Below, one piece after another: positions 25,737 through 34,129 of a DNA stretch of 38,779 nt. The translations under genes were made by a program, and so were the position numbers. The first letter of the stretch is position 1. Each line of letters opens with the position of its first letter. The stretch comes from Comamonadaceae bacterium (GTDB lineage Bacteria; Pseudomonadota; Gammaproteobacteria; Burkholderiales; Burkholderiaceae_C): the NCBI GenBank assembly GCA_947475685.1, contig CANJNC010000032.1:1-38779 (forward strand). The letters run 5' to 3'. The notes beneath the pieces were generated by a model. The model made no database searches and had not been told where the DNA came from. It saw only the letters and a list, made by a program, of their open reading frames with translations.

Positions 25737-27461
25737 TTAAATGAGTGTGGGCGTTGGGCTCTCAGGCGCTTGCCTGAAGGGAGCCGCTTTGCTTGGTTTT
25801 TCTGACGTGCTGCTCGCTTTGGGTTTGATCTCCGTAAAGCTGCTTTCAGTTGAGTGGGACCAATACTCTTGGAACACGCCAGGCCAAGTTTTGTCCGTGG
25901 CTTTGAAGCCTTTGCTGGTGAGCAAGGCGCCAGGCTCAAGGCTTGCAACCAAGCTTGAAAGAGAGTGCGATTGGTTTTGATTCATTCGGCGCATGAAGTG
26001 GTGCAGATCAAAGTCGCTTGGCGCTTTCAAGCCCGTGGCCTCGGTCAATTCGAGCAAAGAGTGCAGCGTGTTGTGGTGAAAGTTTCTAACGCGCTCTGCT
26101 TTGGTCTCCACCACCAAGGCGACTTGACGCTTGGGGTCTTGGGTGGCCACACCCGTTGGGCAGTTTCCGGTGTGGCAAGTTTGTGCTTGAATGCAACCAA
26201 TGGAGAACATGAAGCCGCGCGCGCTGTTGCACCAGTCTGCGCCAAGGGCCAGTGTTCGGGCGATGTCAAAGGCGGTGATGATTTTGCCGCTCGCACCCAG
26301 TTTGATCTTGTCTCTCAAGTTCAAGCCCACCAAGGTGTTGTGAACCAGTCTCAAGCCCTCTTGCAAGGGTGTGCCCATGTGGTCGGAGAACTCCAAGGGG
26401 GCCGCTCCCGTGCCGCCTTCGGATCCATCGACCACAATGAAGTCGGGTCGAATGCCGGTGGTCACCATGGCCTTGGCGATGGCGAACCACTCCCAGGGGT
26501 GACCGATGCACAGTTTAAAGCCCACAGGCTTGCCTTCAGAGAGCTCACGCAACTCTTTGATGAAACCCATGAGCTCAATGGGGGTTGAGAATTTGCTGTG
26601 GTTGTTGGGAGACACGCAATCGGTCCAAACGGGTACCCCTCTGGCGCTCGCAATCTCAGGGGTGACTTTGGGCCCAAGAAGCACGCCACCATGACCCGGT
26701 TTGGCGCCTTGGCTGAGTTTGATTTCGATCATTTTGACTTGTTCGCTCAAGGCATGGGTGACAAACTTCTCTGGACTGAAATGTCCGTTCTCATCTCGGC
26801 ATCCAAAATAGCCTGAAGCCACCTCCCAAATGATGTCACCCCCGTGCACACGGTGGTATTCGGAAATCGAGCCCTCACCCGTGTCATGTGCAAAACCACC
26901 CAACTTTGCGCCTTGGTTCAAGGCCATGATGGCATTGGCACTCAAAGCACCAAAACTCATGGCTGAGATGTTAAATAAACTCATGGCGTAGGGCTTGGCG
27001 CATTGATCCCCTCCCACCATCACCCGAAAGTTGGCGCTCTCGATCCTGCTGGGGGTGATGCTGTGGGTGATCCACTCGTAGCCCGATGCGTGGATATTGA
27101 CTTGGGTGCCAAAGGGGCGTTTATCCGAGACGTTTTTGGCTCTTGCGTAGACAATGGAGCGCTGCGCTCTAGAAAAAGGCGTCTCGTCGTTTTCACTCTC
27201 AATGAAGTACTGCCTGATCTCTGGGCGGATGAACTCGAGTAAAAAGCGCAAGTGCCCAATGATGGGGTAGTTTCTAAGAACGGCGTGCTGCTTTTGTTGA
27301 AGATCATGTACACCAATGCCTGTCAGCACCAAGCAAACTGCCAATTCCAAGCCGCCTTGAGAAAACAAGAAAAACTTGATGGCTGAAAGACTAAGACCCG
27401 CCAAGGCCAAGAAAAAAACGGTGAACCTGATGGGGTAATGTTGATTGAGGCGTTCAAGCAT
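25737..27461 (-). CDS. FMN-binding glutamate-synthase-family protein with membrane anchor
   Basis: A 574-residue protein with two hydrophobic segments near the N-terminus (about 12-50), then the FMN-binding barrel of the glutamate synthase large subunit. Visible landmarks are SFGALSANAIMALNQGAKLGG, the glycine-rich KPGHGGVLLGPKVT, VDGSEGGTGAAP and the FMN phosphate region KLGASGKIITAFD. The Cys cluster C-x5-C-x4-C in GCIQAQTCHTGNCPTG would bind the 3Fe-4S cluster. There is no glutaminase domain, so it is not a complete GltB; this stand-alone class is widespread and its substrate is not established. The N-terminal anchor is typical of the class. It is followed by a strong terminator and preceded by another, so it is probably a single-gene unit. 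Confidence 0.88.
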   Translation of the reverse strand: MLERLNQHYPIRFTVFFLALAGLSLSAIKFFLFSQGGLELAVCLVLTGIGVHDLQQKQHAVLRNYPIIGHLRFLLEFIRPEIRQYFIESENDETPFSRAQRSIVYARAKNVSDKRPFGTQVNIHASGYEWITHSITPSRIESANFRVMVGGDQCAKPYAMSLFNISAMSFGALSANAIMALNQGAKLGGFAHDTGEGSISEYHRVHGGDIIWEVASGYFGCRDENGHFSPEKFVTHALSEQVKMIEIKLSQGAKPGHGGVLLGPKVTPEIASARGVPVWTDCVSPNNHSKFSTPIELMGFIKELRELSEGKPVGFKLCIGHPWEWFAIAKAMVTTGIRPDFIVVDGSEGGTGAAPLEFSDHMGTPLQEGLRLVHNTLVGLNLRDKIKLGASGKIITAFDIARTLALGADWCNSARGFMFSIGCIQAQTCHTGNCPTGVATQDPKRQVALVVETKAERVRNFHHNTLHSLLELTEATGLKAPSDFDLHHFMRRMNQNQSHSLSSLVASLEPGALLTSKGFKATDKTWPGVFQEYWSHSTESSFTEIKPKASSTSEKPSKAAPFRQAPESPTPTLI

Positions 27462-27497
27462 AGGTCGGGTCTTTGGATTGAGTTCAGAGATTGAAGG

Positions 27498-27520
27498 AAA
27501 AAGAGACCCGCCAAAGGGTC
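27498..27520 (-). terminator. Probable terminator after the ParA-partner gene
   Basis: On the - strand, GACCC-TTTGGC-GGGTC is followed by TCTTTTTCC. The stem is only five base pairs, but the T-rich tail and the position 90 bases after the stop support a terminator. Confidence 0.5.
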
Positions 27521-27608
27521 AACAATTCAAAACCATGGGCTGTGCTTCAAAGACGAACAGCGACACAAGACCATGCAAATAGCCTCTTGGCGTGCGTGAG
27601 CAGCGCAA

Positions 27609-28142
27609 TCAAATTTTTTGCAGCTTATCGGACAGTTTGCTCTTTGCCATGTTGGAGACCTCGACTCTGAGCCGTGCCACCGAGAGTTGCCTGTCTGCCG
27701 TTTTTTGAACATCTTCCAAGTGCGCCAAAATTTGGGTCCGCAGTGTTTGGGTTTCTTCTTCCAAAGCGAGAAGTTGCGCTTTAAGTAAGCGTTGTTGATC
27801 CATGCGCTGGGTGAGTAAATTCACGTTGCCAGCGATCAACTTCCAACTGCTAGAGAGCTCATCTTCCACCGGTTGTCTTAATTGCTCAAACAACTCATTG
27901 ATCAAGGGGTCGTCTTGTTGAGCGCGAGGCGCCTTGGCTTTGTTGGCTGTGCCTAGGGTGCGGCCTTGAGAGAGATGGGCCTGATGCTGATTGGCATTGG
28001 GGCCCACTGTTTGGGCGCCCAAGGCGCTTGTTGGATCGTAGGAGCCCGAGGGATCCGCGTCGTCCCCGCCGACAGATTCCCATCCTGAGTCGGGCGAGTA
28101 TTGCTTTAAGCCTTTAAAAGCAAGAAATTTGTCTTGATCCAT
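27609..28142 (-). CDS. Small coiled-coil protein next to the ParA-like ATPase
   Basis: I do not recognise a family. With ATG 28142 (GGAAG six to seven bases upstream) the product has 177 residues; an ATG at 28166 would add eight but lacks a ribosome binding site. The N-terminal half is polar and low in complexity. The C-terminal half (about 85-170) is a strongly helical coiled coil with many Gln and Leu (for example LTQRMDQQRLLKAQLLALEEETQTLRTQ). The gene starts about 70 bases after the ParA-like gene and shares its strand. ParA-type ATPases commonly work with a small adjacent partner, so this may be an adaptor or cargo-linking protein, which is inference. Confidence 0.65.
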   Translation of the reverse strand: MDQDKFLAFKGLKQYSPDSGWESVGGDDADPSGSYDPTSALGAQTVGPNANQHQAHLSQGRTLGTANKAKAPRAQQDDPLINELFEQLRQPVEDELSSSWKLIAGNVNLLTQRMDQQRLLKAQLLALEEETQTLRTQILAHLEDVQKTADRQLSVARLRVEVSNMAKSKLSDKLQKI

Positions 28143-28209
28143 GATGTCTTCCAATTGATGTGGCATAGGGGCGGGCAGATGAATGCACGATGGCTTGACG
28201 GATAAAGCT

Positions 28210-29157
28210 TCACACCTTGGTGGTGGATGAACGGGTAAAGCGCTTTAAAAATTCAGGAATGTTCAGACCCGAAGACACTTTGGTTTGTTCGTTCTCTTCG
28301 AGAACTTTTCTTTGCCGATGACGCCCCAGCACAGAATAGGTGGCGGTAGGTGGGACCACACTGAAGGTGGCAGGCAAGGCCTTGGGAAAGGGTGTGGAGA
28401 CGGTGCGCTCGCTTTGTTTTTGCAGCAAAGAAGAATTCTTAGGCAAGACTTGCGGTTTAAGGGACTTGGATGCCGCCTCTTGCGCCAGCATACTCAAGCG
28501 AATGTCCTTGGCGGCCACAACCGCTTGTGCAAAAGACTGAAAGGACTCGCCACAGGCATTGGGCAAATTCATCAAATAGCCTTGCTCGAACATCTCACGG
28601 GCGGTTTGAGATTCAAGAATGGGAGGCGCCAACATGAAGCTCACTGGAAAGCGTTGCCTCGTAAAGATGTTGGAGCTCAGTTGCTCGGGCAGCACGCGGG
28701 TGGGGCAGACCAACAAAGCGGGCGCCTTGGCGATGGCCGAATCAAACACCCAACGGTTCTTGCTTAAAAACCCCGAGGTCGCTGACAGTTCAATCTCAGA
28801 CACAGAGGTCGGGACCAAGACCATGTCAAATTCAAACATCAATTCACCCGCCAGTGCATCGGTCCAAGTCAAATCGGCGACCACAATGTCGCTTCCTTGG
28901 GTGGCACGTCGAAGATGCATTCTGGCTTCAAACACAGGACGGTTGCCACCCATCTCAATGGGCAAGGTCAGGTGTTGGACCAAAACACCCACATTGGGCG
29001 CGCGTCTGAGCCAGTTGCTAGAAGAGCCGTGGGGATCCCAATCAATCAAGGTGGTGGCCAAACCCATTTGATAGGCCAAATAGGCGCTTAAATTGGCTGC
29101 AATGGTGCTCTTGCCCACACCGCCTTTTTGACTCGTTACCAAGATTTTGAATGCCAT
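28210..29157 (-). CDS. ParA/MinD-family ATPase
   Basis: A 315-residue protein with the deviant Walker A of ParA proteins, KGGVGKST at residues 11-18. The switch strand LIDWDPHGSSSNWL and the later strand DIVVADLTW follow. This core suggests an ATP-dependent dimer that positions cargo on DNA or the membrane. The C-terminal 90 residues are a basic, low-complexity tail. It is not FlhG or MinD by sequence, since the amphipathic membrane helix is not evident, and no ParB gene or parS site is nearby. ATG 29157 has an AAGGAG site ten bases upstream; a longer frame from 29238 was rejected. Cellulose-associated BcsQ, chemoreceptor-positioning PpfA-like and chromosome-partition proteins are all possible relatives. 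Its own promoter carries a repeated heptamer. Confidence 0.8.
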   Translation of the reverse strand: MAFKILVTSQKGGVGKSTIAANLSAYLAYQMGLATTLIDWDPHGSSSNWLRRAPNVGVLVQHLTLPIEMGGNRPVFEARMHLRRATQGSDIVVADLTWTDALAGELMFEFDMVLVPTSVSEIELSATSGFLSKNRWVFDSAIAKAPALLVCPTRVLPEQLSSNIFTRQRFPVSFMLAPPILESQTAREMFEQGYLMNLPNACGESFQSFAQAVVAAKDIRLSMLAQEAASKSLKPQVLPKNSSLLQKQSERTVSTPFPKALPATFSVVPPTATYSVLGRHRQRKVLEENEQTKVSSGLNIPEFLKRFTRSSTTKV

Positions 29158-29248
29158 GATCGCACTGCTCCTTGAACACCAAAGTATTATGAAAATGTCT
29201 CGGGCGTCAATGGACTGCAGGGTACAAAAACATGACACCGGGTTGAGG

Positions 29249-29276
29249 ATATTAACAACTTAGTGTAGTAAATCAA
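29249..29276 (-). promoter_or_regulatory. Sigma-70 promoter of the ParA-like gene
   Basis: Read on the - strand, TTGATT is followed after 16 bases by TAATAT. The predicted start near 29242 gives a leader of about 85 bases. One copy of the AAGTTGT heptamer lies inside the spacer. Confidence 0.55.
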
Positions 29277-29302
29277 AGTAAGTTGTTGTTATAGGACAAC
29301 TT
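29255..29302. repeat. Three copies of the heptamer ACAACTT/AAGTTGT around the parA promoter
   Basis: ACAACTT occurs at 29255-29261 and 29296-29302, with the inverted copy AAGTTGT at 29280-29286. The first copy is between -35 and -10, the second just upstream of -35. This arrangement fits an operator bound by a dimeric regulator. Confidence 0.5.
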
Positions 29303-29405
29303 TCCCGTTTTTTCTTGATGCAACACCGTGCCCAAGGCCTTCAAACAAGGTGCCTGAGTGGGCCCAAGATTTGAAAAAAAACCGTCGCGACCCATGTCTT
29401 GGGGC

Positions 29406-29807
29406 TTAGTCGACGGAGGCGCTCCAGCGGTCGTTCCAGTCGTGTTGAGCGTTGTCAATTTCTCGTCGGTGCCTTTTGGTGGGTCGACCGTGCTCAATGC
29501 TCAAGGCGGGTTCACGGTTGTTTTTGAACTCGAGGGCTTGCCGAGCTCTTTGCTCCATGCTTTCAAGTGTTTCTTCGTACATCAGTTGCGCCACACTCGC
29601 AGATCCCCGAGTTGGACTCATTGCAAGCACTTTGACGGTTTTAAAGTAGGCGCCTTGGCGCACGATCAACACGTCGCCCACTTTGATTTCTTTGGAGGGT
29701 TTGGCTTGGAGATCGTTGACTTTGACCCGGCCCTTTTGAATTTCTTCACTCGCCAGTGAACGGGTTTTGAAAAAGCGTGCAGCCCATAGCCACTTGTCAA
29801 TTCTCAT
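29406..29807 (-). CDS. hslR: S4-domain RNA-binding protein, heat shock protein 15 homologue
   Basis: HslR binds 50S ribosomal subunits that carry stalled nascent chains. The 133-residue product opens with the S4 domain: MRIDKWLWAARFFKTRSLASEEI, then KGRVKVNDLQAKPSKEIKVGDVL. The C-terminus is basic and rich in Arg/Lys, as in the family (E. coli protein also 133 residues). It is on the same strand as serS, about 100 bases downstream. The assignment rests on the very typical N-terminus and length. Confidence 0.9.
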   Translation of the reverse strand: MRIDKWLWAARFFKTRSLASEEIQKGRVKVNDLQAKPSKEIKVGDVLIVRQGAYFKTVKVLAMSPTRGSASVAQLMYEETLESMEQRARQALEFKNNREPALSIEHGRPTKRHRREIDNAQHDWNDRWSASVD

Positions 29808-29906
29808 GACAAGGCGTGACCTTCATGAATGCATGACAGGTATATGGGAAATCCTTTTAAAAGCAATGGCAATGAGGGCATGGAGTGTCCAAAACGTCTG
29901 CTGCAC

Positions 29907-31289
<1,383 letters not shown>

Positions 31290-31309
31290 TTAAAAATAAA
31301 GCGCATCCA

Positions 31310-32263
31310 TCAGTTGGAGTCGGATTTGAGGCCTTTGGGCAAAGGGAACTTGATGGTCTCTTGGATGCCGTCCAATTGTCTGACGCTGACTGCGCCCATT
31401 TCTCTGATTCTAGCGATGACCGCTTGCACCAAAATGTCCGGCGCAGACGCACCCGCTGTGAGGCCCACTTTTGAGCGCCCCTCAAACCATTCTGACTGAA
31501 TTTCTGAGGCGTCATCGACCATGAAACTGGGCGTGCCCACCTTGGCTGCCACGTCCCTTAATCGGTTGCTGTTGGAGCTCGTGGGGGAGCCCACGACGAT
31601 GACCAAATCGACTTGAGGGCTCATGAATTTGACAGCGTCTTGGCGATTTTGAGTGGCATAACAAATGTCTTGTTGCTTGGGGGACTTGATGAGGGGAAAC
31701 CGCGCTTGCACCGCAGCCAAGATCTCTGCTGCATCGTCCATGGACAAGGTGGTTTGGGTGACAACGGCCAATTTCTTAGATTGTTTGGGGCTGACCTTTG
31801 CCACATCTGCCACATCTTCTACCAAGTGAATGCCCGATTCGAGTTGACCCATGGTGCCTTCCACCTCCGGGTGTCCCTTGTGGCCAATCATGATGAATTC
31901 ATAGCCCAATTTGGCCAACTTGGCCACTTCCACATGCACTTTGGTCACCAGGGGACAGGTGGCATCAAACACATTCAAGCCCCGCTCGTGAGCTTGTTTC
32001 TCAACCACTTTGGGCACACCGTGTGCGCTAAAGACCAAGGTGGCACCCACTGGTACGTCCTTTAAGTCCTCGATAAAAATAGCCCCCTTGGATTTCAAGT
32101 CATTGACCACGTAGGTGTTGTGCACAATTTCATGGCGCACGTACACGGGGGAGCCGAACTTATCCAAAGCACGCTGAACGATCTCAATGGCTCTGTCCAC
32201 GCCTGCACAAAAGCCACGGGGCTCGGCCAAATAGATTTCTCGCTCTTGATGGGATGTGGGCAT
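31310..32263 (-). CDS. ispH: 4-hydroxy-3-methylbut-2-enyl diphosphate reductase
   Basis: IspH (LytB) catalyses the last step of the MEP pathway, making IPP and DMAPP with a 4Fe-4S cluster. The three cluster Cys are visible: RGFCAG near residue 19, DATCPLV near 103, and DICYATQNRQ near 203. The SPTSSNS segment that contacts the substrate diphosphate is present. Length 317 matches the family. ATG 32263 (GGGAG seven bases upstream) is preferred over a TTG three bases earlier. It overlaps the fkpB stop by one base in a TGATG arrangement, so the two are translationally coupled. Confidence 0.97.
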   Translation of the reverse strand: MPTSHQEREIYLAEPRGFCAGVDRAIEIVQRALDKFGSPVYVRHEIVHNTYVVNDLKSKGAIFIEDLKDVPVGATLVFSAHGVPKVVEKQAHERGLNVFDATCPLVTKVHVEVAKLAKLGYEFIMIGHKGHPEVEGTMGQLESGIHLVEDVADVAKVSPKQSKKLAVVTQTTLSMDDAAEILAAVQARFPLIKSPKQQDICYATQNRQDAVKFMSPQVDLVIVVGSPTSSNSNRLRDVAAKVGTPSFMVDDASEIQSEWFEGRSKVGLTAGASAPDILVQAVIARIREMGAVSVRQLDGIQETIKFPLPKGLKSDSN

Positions 32264-32709
32264 CAAAGCACTCCCAGCACTTTGACCTCAAAGGTGACGG
32301 CTTGACCGGCCAGAGGGTGATTAAAGTCAAATAGAACAGCAGTCTGGCTGCGCTCAATCACCGTGCCTGCGTAATGCCCATCGCCTTGGGGCGTTGGAAA
32401 TTGAACGACCTCTCCCGTTTGATAGACCTGCGTGGGCTCACTCAGTTGCGCCAACAAGCCGTGCTTGACCCATTGAAGCATGTCGGGGTTTCGGGGTCCA
32501 AAGGCCTCACCTGCTGCAATGCTCAAGGTGGTGTGCACGCCTTCTTCTAGGCCCAACAGCGCTTGCTCCAAGGCAGGAGAGAGTTCGCTGTGGCCTAGGG
32601 TCAAAGTGGCGGGCTTGTCAGGGAAGGTGTTGATGAGGTCTCCATGAGGGCCCGAAAGTCGGTAATGCAAGGTGACAAAGGAGTGGGGTTCAATGGTGGG
32701 TGTGGACAT
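32263..32709 (-). CDS. fkpB: FKBP-type peptidyl-prolyl isomerase FkpB (SlpA-like)
   Basis: FkpB/SlpA are small prolyl isomerases with a chaperone insert domain. The 148-residue product shows the split FKBP fold: VTLHYRLSGPHGDLINTF, then GHSELSPALEQALLGLEEG, and the C-terminal VLFDFNHPLAGQAVTFEVKVLGV, which is the hallmark of the SlpA/SlyD class. There is no His-rich metal-binding tail as in SlyD. Adjacency and overlap with ispH is the order known from E. coli. ATG 32709 was chosen; a TTG at 32739 would add ten residues. Confidence 0.92.
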   Translation of the reverse strand: MSTPTIEPHSFVTLHYRLSGPHGDLINTFPDKPATLTLGHSELSPALEQALLGLEEGVHTTLSIAAGEAFGPRNPDMLQWVKHGLLAQLSEPTQVYQTGEVVQFPTPQGDGHYAGTVIERSQTAVLFDFNHPLAGQAVTFEVKVLGVL

Positions 32710-32850
32710 AGGGGCTTGCAAAGGAGGGTTGCGGTACAAGGCACAGCGCCTTCAATTTTCAATATTTTCCCATGACAAGTGCTCAATAGGGGTTAATGGA
32801 TGAATAAAATTGAAAATCCAGCAAAAAAGTTAATATTTGCTCCTGCTAGT

Positions 32851-32865
32851 TTGAGACAATCTCAA
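32851..32865. promoter_or_regulatory. Perfect dyad between fkpB and the Smr gene
   Basis: TTGAGA-CAA-TCTCAA is a perfect six-base inverted repeat with a three-base centre, 43 bases before the GTG of the Smr gene. It could be an operator, or a hairpin in the mRNA leader. A loose promoter candidate (TTGAAA at 32810, TAATAT at 32831, 15-base gap) lies just upstream. Confidence 0.35.
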
Positions 32866-32908
32866 GCTTCACTCATGGCCACCACATTAAAAAAATCTTG
32901 GAATCGCT

Positions 32909-33547
32909 GTGAAATCTAAATCCTTCAAAGAACTGGGCCAACTCAAGATCGACTTGGAGCTCGAGCAGCAAAGGCAACTCCAGACGGCAAGAGCGCAAGA
33001 GGCTCAAAAGAAAAAGGAGTTGGCTGAAAAAAACCTGTTTTCTAGGGCGGTGGGGGCGGTTCAACCCATTGCCCATATGGCGCGTGCGTCTTTGCAGGTG
33101 CAAACGCCTCAACCCCTGGCCTTTCAGCAGCATTTGGATGACCAGGCGGTGATGAGGGAGAGCTTAAGCGATGAGTTTGATGCCACCACCCTTTTGGATG
33201 TGGACGATCAACTGAGCTTTAGGCGACCAGGCATTGGTCTGGATGTGACCAAAAAGCTCAGAACGGGGGGCTGGACCATACAGTCTGAAATTGATTTGCA
33301 TGGACTTAGAAGAGATGAGGCACGCAATTGCTTGGGTCAGTTCATACGCGAAGCGATGAAAATGGGTTGGCGCTGCGTGCGTGTCATTCACGGCAAGGGC
33401 CTGGGCTCACCGGGAAAAATGCCCGTGCTCAAATCCAAGACCTTGGCTTGGTTGATTCAAAAAAACGAAGTGCTCGCCTTCGTTCAAGCCAAACCCGATC
33501 AAGGCGGGGCTGGAGCCTTGTTGGTCTTACTTAAAGGCTCGAATTGA
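32909..33547 (+). CDS. Smr-domain (MutS2-type) putative nuclease
   Basis: The 212-residue product has a basic helical N-terminal half with KKELAEKNLF and no known domain. The C-terminal Smr domain (about 128-212) has its conserved motifs: EIDLHGLRRDEA, VRVIHGKGLGS, and QGGAGALLVLLK. Smr proteins nick or cut DNA/RNA; the stand-alone type is often called SmrA/SmrB, and SmrB acts on mRNA between collided ribosomes. Which one this is cannot be decided. The start is GTG with a TTGGA stretch nearby, a weak ribosome binding site. It ends in a hairpin shared with the convergent haemoglobin gene. Confidence 0.88.
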   Translation: MKSKSFKELGQLKIDLELEQQRQLQTARAQEAQKKKELAEKNLFSRAVGAVQPIAHMARASLQVQTPQPLAFQQHLDDQAVMRESLSDEFDATTLLDVDDQLSFRRPGIGLDVTKKLRTGGWTIQSEIDLHGLRRDEARNCLGQFIREAMKMGWRCVRVIHGKGLGSPGKMPVLKSKTLAWLIQKNEVLAFVQAKPDQGGAGALLVLLKGSN

Positions 33548-33555
33548 GCCTTTAA
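33531..33555. terminator. Bidirectional hairpin across the ends of two convergent genes
   Basis: TTAAAGGCTC-GAATT-GAGCCTTTAA is a perfect ten-base-pair inverted repeat. It contains the stop codon of the Smr gene (33545-33547) and that of the haemoglobin gene (33552-33554). Both transcripts could use it, although T-runs are short. Confidence 0.6.
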
Positions 33556-33989
33556 GGGGAGGCGCCGTCTTCTTTGTTGCGCATCCAGTCAGCGGTTTTA
33601 TAAAAGTGTGGGGCCAAGCTGTCCCTGGTTGGTTCATCAATGCCTTGACGCATCATGGCCTCATACATGCAAGAGACCCATTGATCGCGTTCAATTTCAC
33701 CAATGGGGTAGGGCAAATGACGAGCTCTGAGCATGGGGTGACCGATTTTTTCAATATAAAGGGCAGGCCCACCAAGCCAGCCACTTAAAAACCAAAACAA
33801 GCGCTCTTGAGCTCGGCCCAAATCGGGCCCATGCACTGCGCGCAAGGCTTTGTACTTGGGGCTGTTGTCCATCAACGCATAAAACTCAGCCGTGATGGCC
33901 TTGAGTGAGGCCTCGCCGCCAAGTTGCTCATAGGGTGTGATCTGAGGCGCTTGGGGTTGATCGTCTGGGGTGTGCTGCGCGTCGTGCAT
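33552..33989 (-). CDS. Group II truncated haemoglobin
   Basis: A small haem protein of the 2-on-2 globin fold, group II, thought to help with oxygen or NO/peroxide chemistry. The 145-residue product shows the group II pattern: YEQLGGEASLKAITAEFYALMD, the E-helix/F-helix region LFWFLSGWLGGPALYIEKIGHPMLRARHLPYPIG (His of HPMLR near the haem), and RDQWVSCMYEAM. The first 17 residues are a flexible extension. It is convergent with the Smr gene. Confidence 0.93.
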   Translation of the reverse strand: MHDAQHTPDDQPQAPQITPYEQLGGEASLKAITAEFYALMDNSPKYKALRAVHGPDLGRAQERLFWFLSGWLGGPALYIEKIGHPMLRARHLPYPIGEIERDQWVSCMYEAMMRQGIDEPTRDSLAPHFYKTADWMRNKEDGASP

Positions 33990-34129
33990 GGCTCAGGCTT
34001 TCGCTTGGCTGTGTGTTTTTAAAAGGGAGCTGCTAGGGGTCTAGCCAGTTTAGCCTAGGCGCATAGGTGTTTTCATTGAGGTGGCGCAAGCTTTGGCCCA
34101 ACAAGCTCAAAGGCTTCAAAGATGTTTGA

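Noticed and set aside
25965..26588. A 207-codon + strand frame inside the glutamate-synthase-like gene
   Set aside because: Shadow of a well-conserved coding region; the - strand frame carries the clear FMN and Fe-S motifs.
29341..29405. Possible terminator after hslR, with a run of eight T on the - strand
   Set aside because: The T-run is preceded by GTCGCGAC, which has no room for a loop, and longer pairing (CCCAAGA...TCTTGGG) encloses the T-run instead of preceding it.
29273..29497. A 74-codon - strand frame overlapping the end of hslR
   Set aside because: Its sequence is the shifted-frame reading of the hslR end and the A/T-rich gap, and it lacks a ribosome binding site.
34032..34045. 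Hairpin GCTAG-GGGT-CTAGC after the permease gene
   Set aside because: The stem has five base pairs and the nearest T-rich stretch is about eight bases away; not convincing as a terminator.
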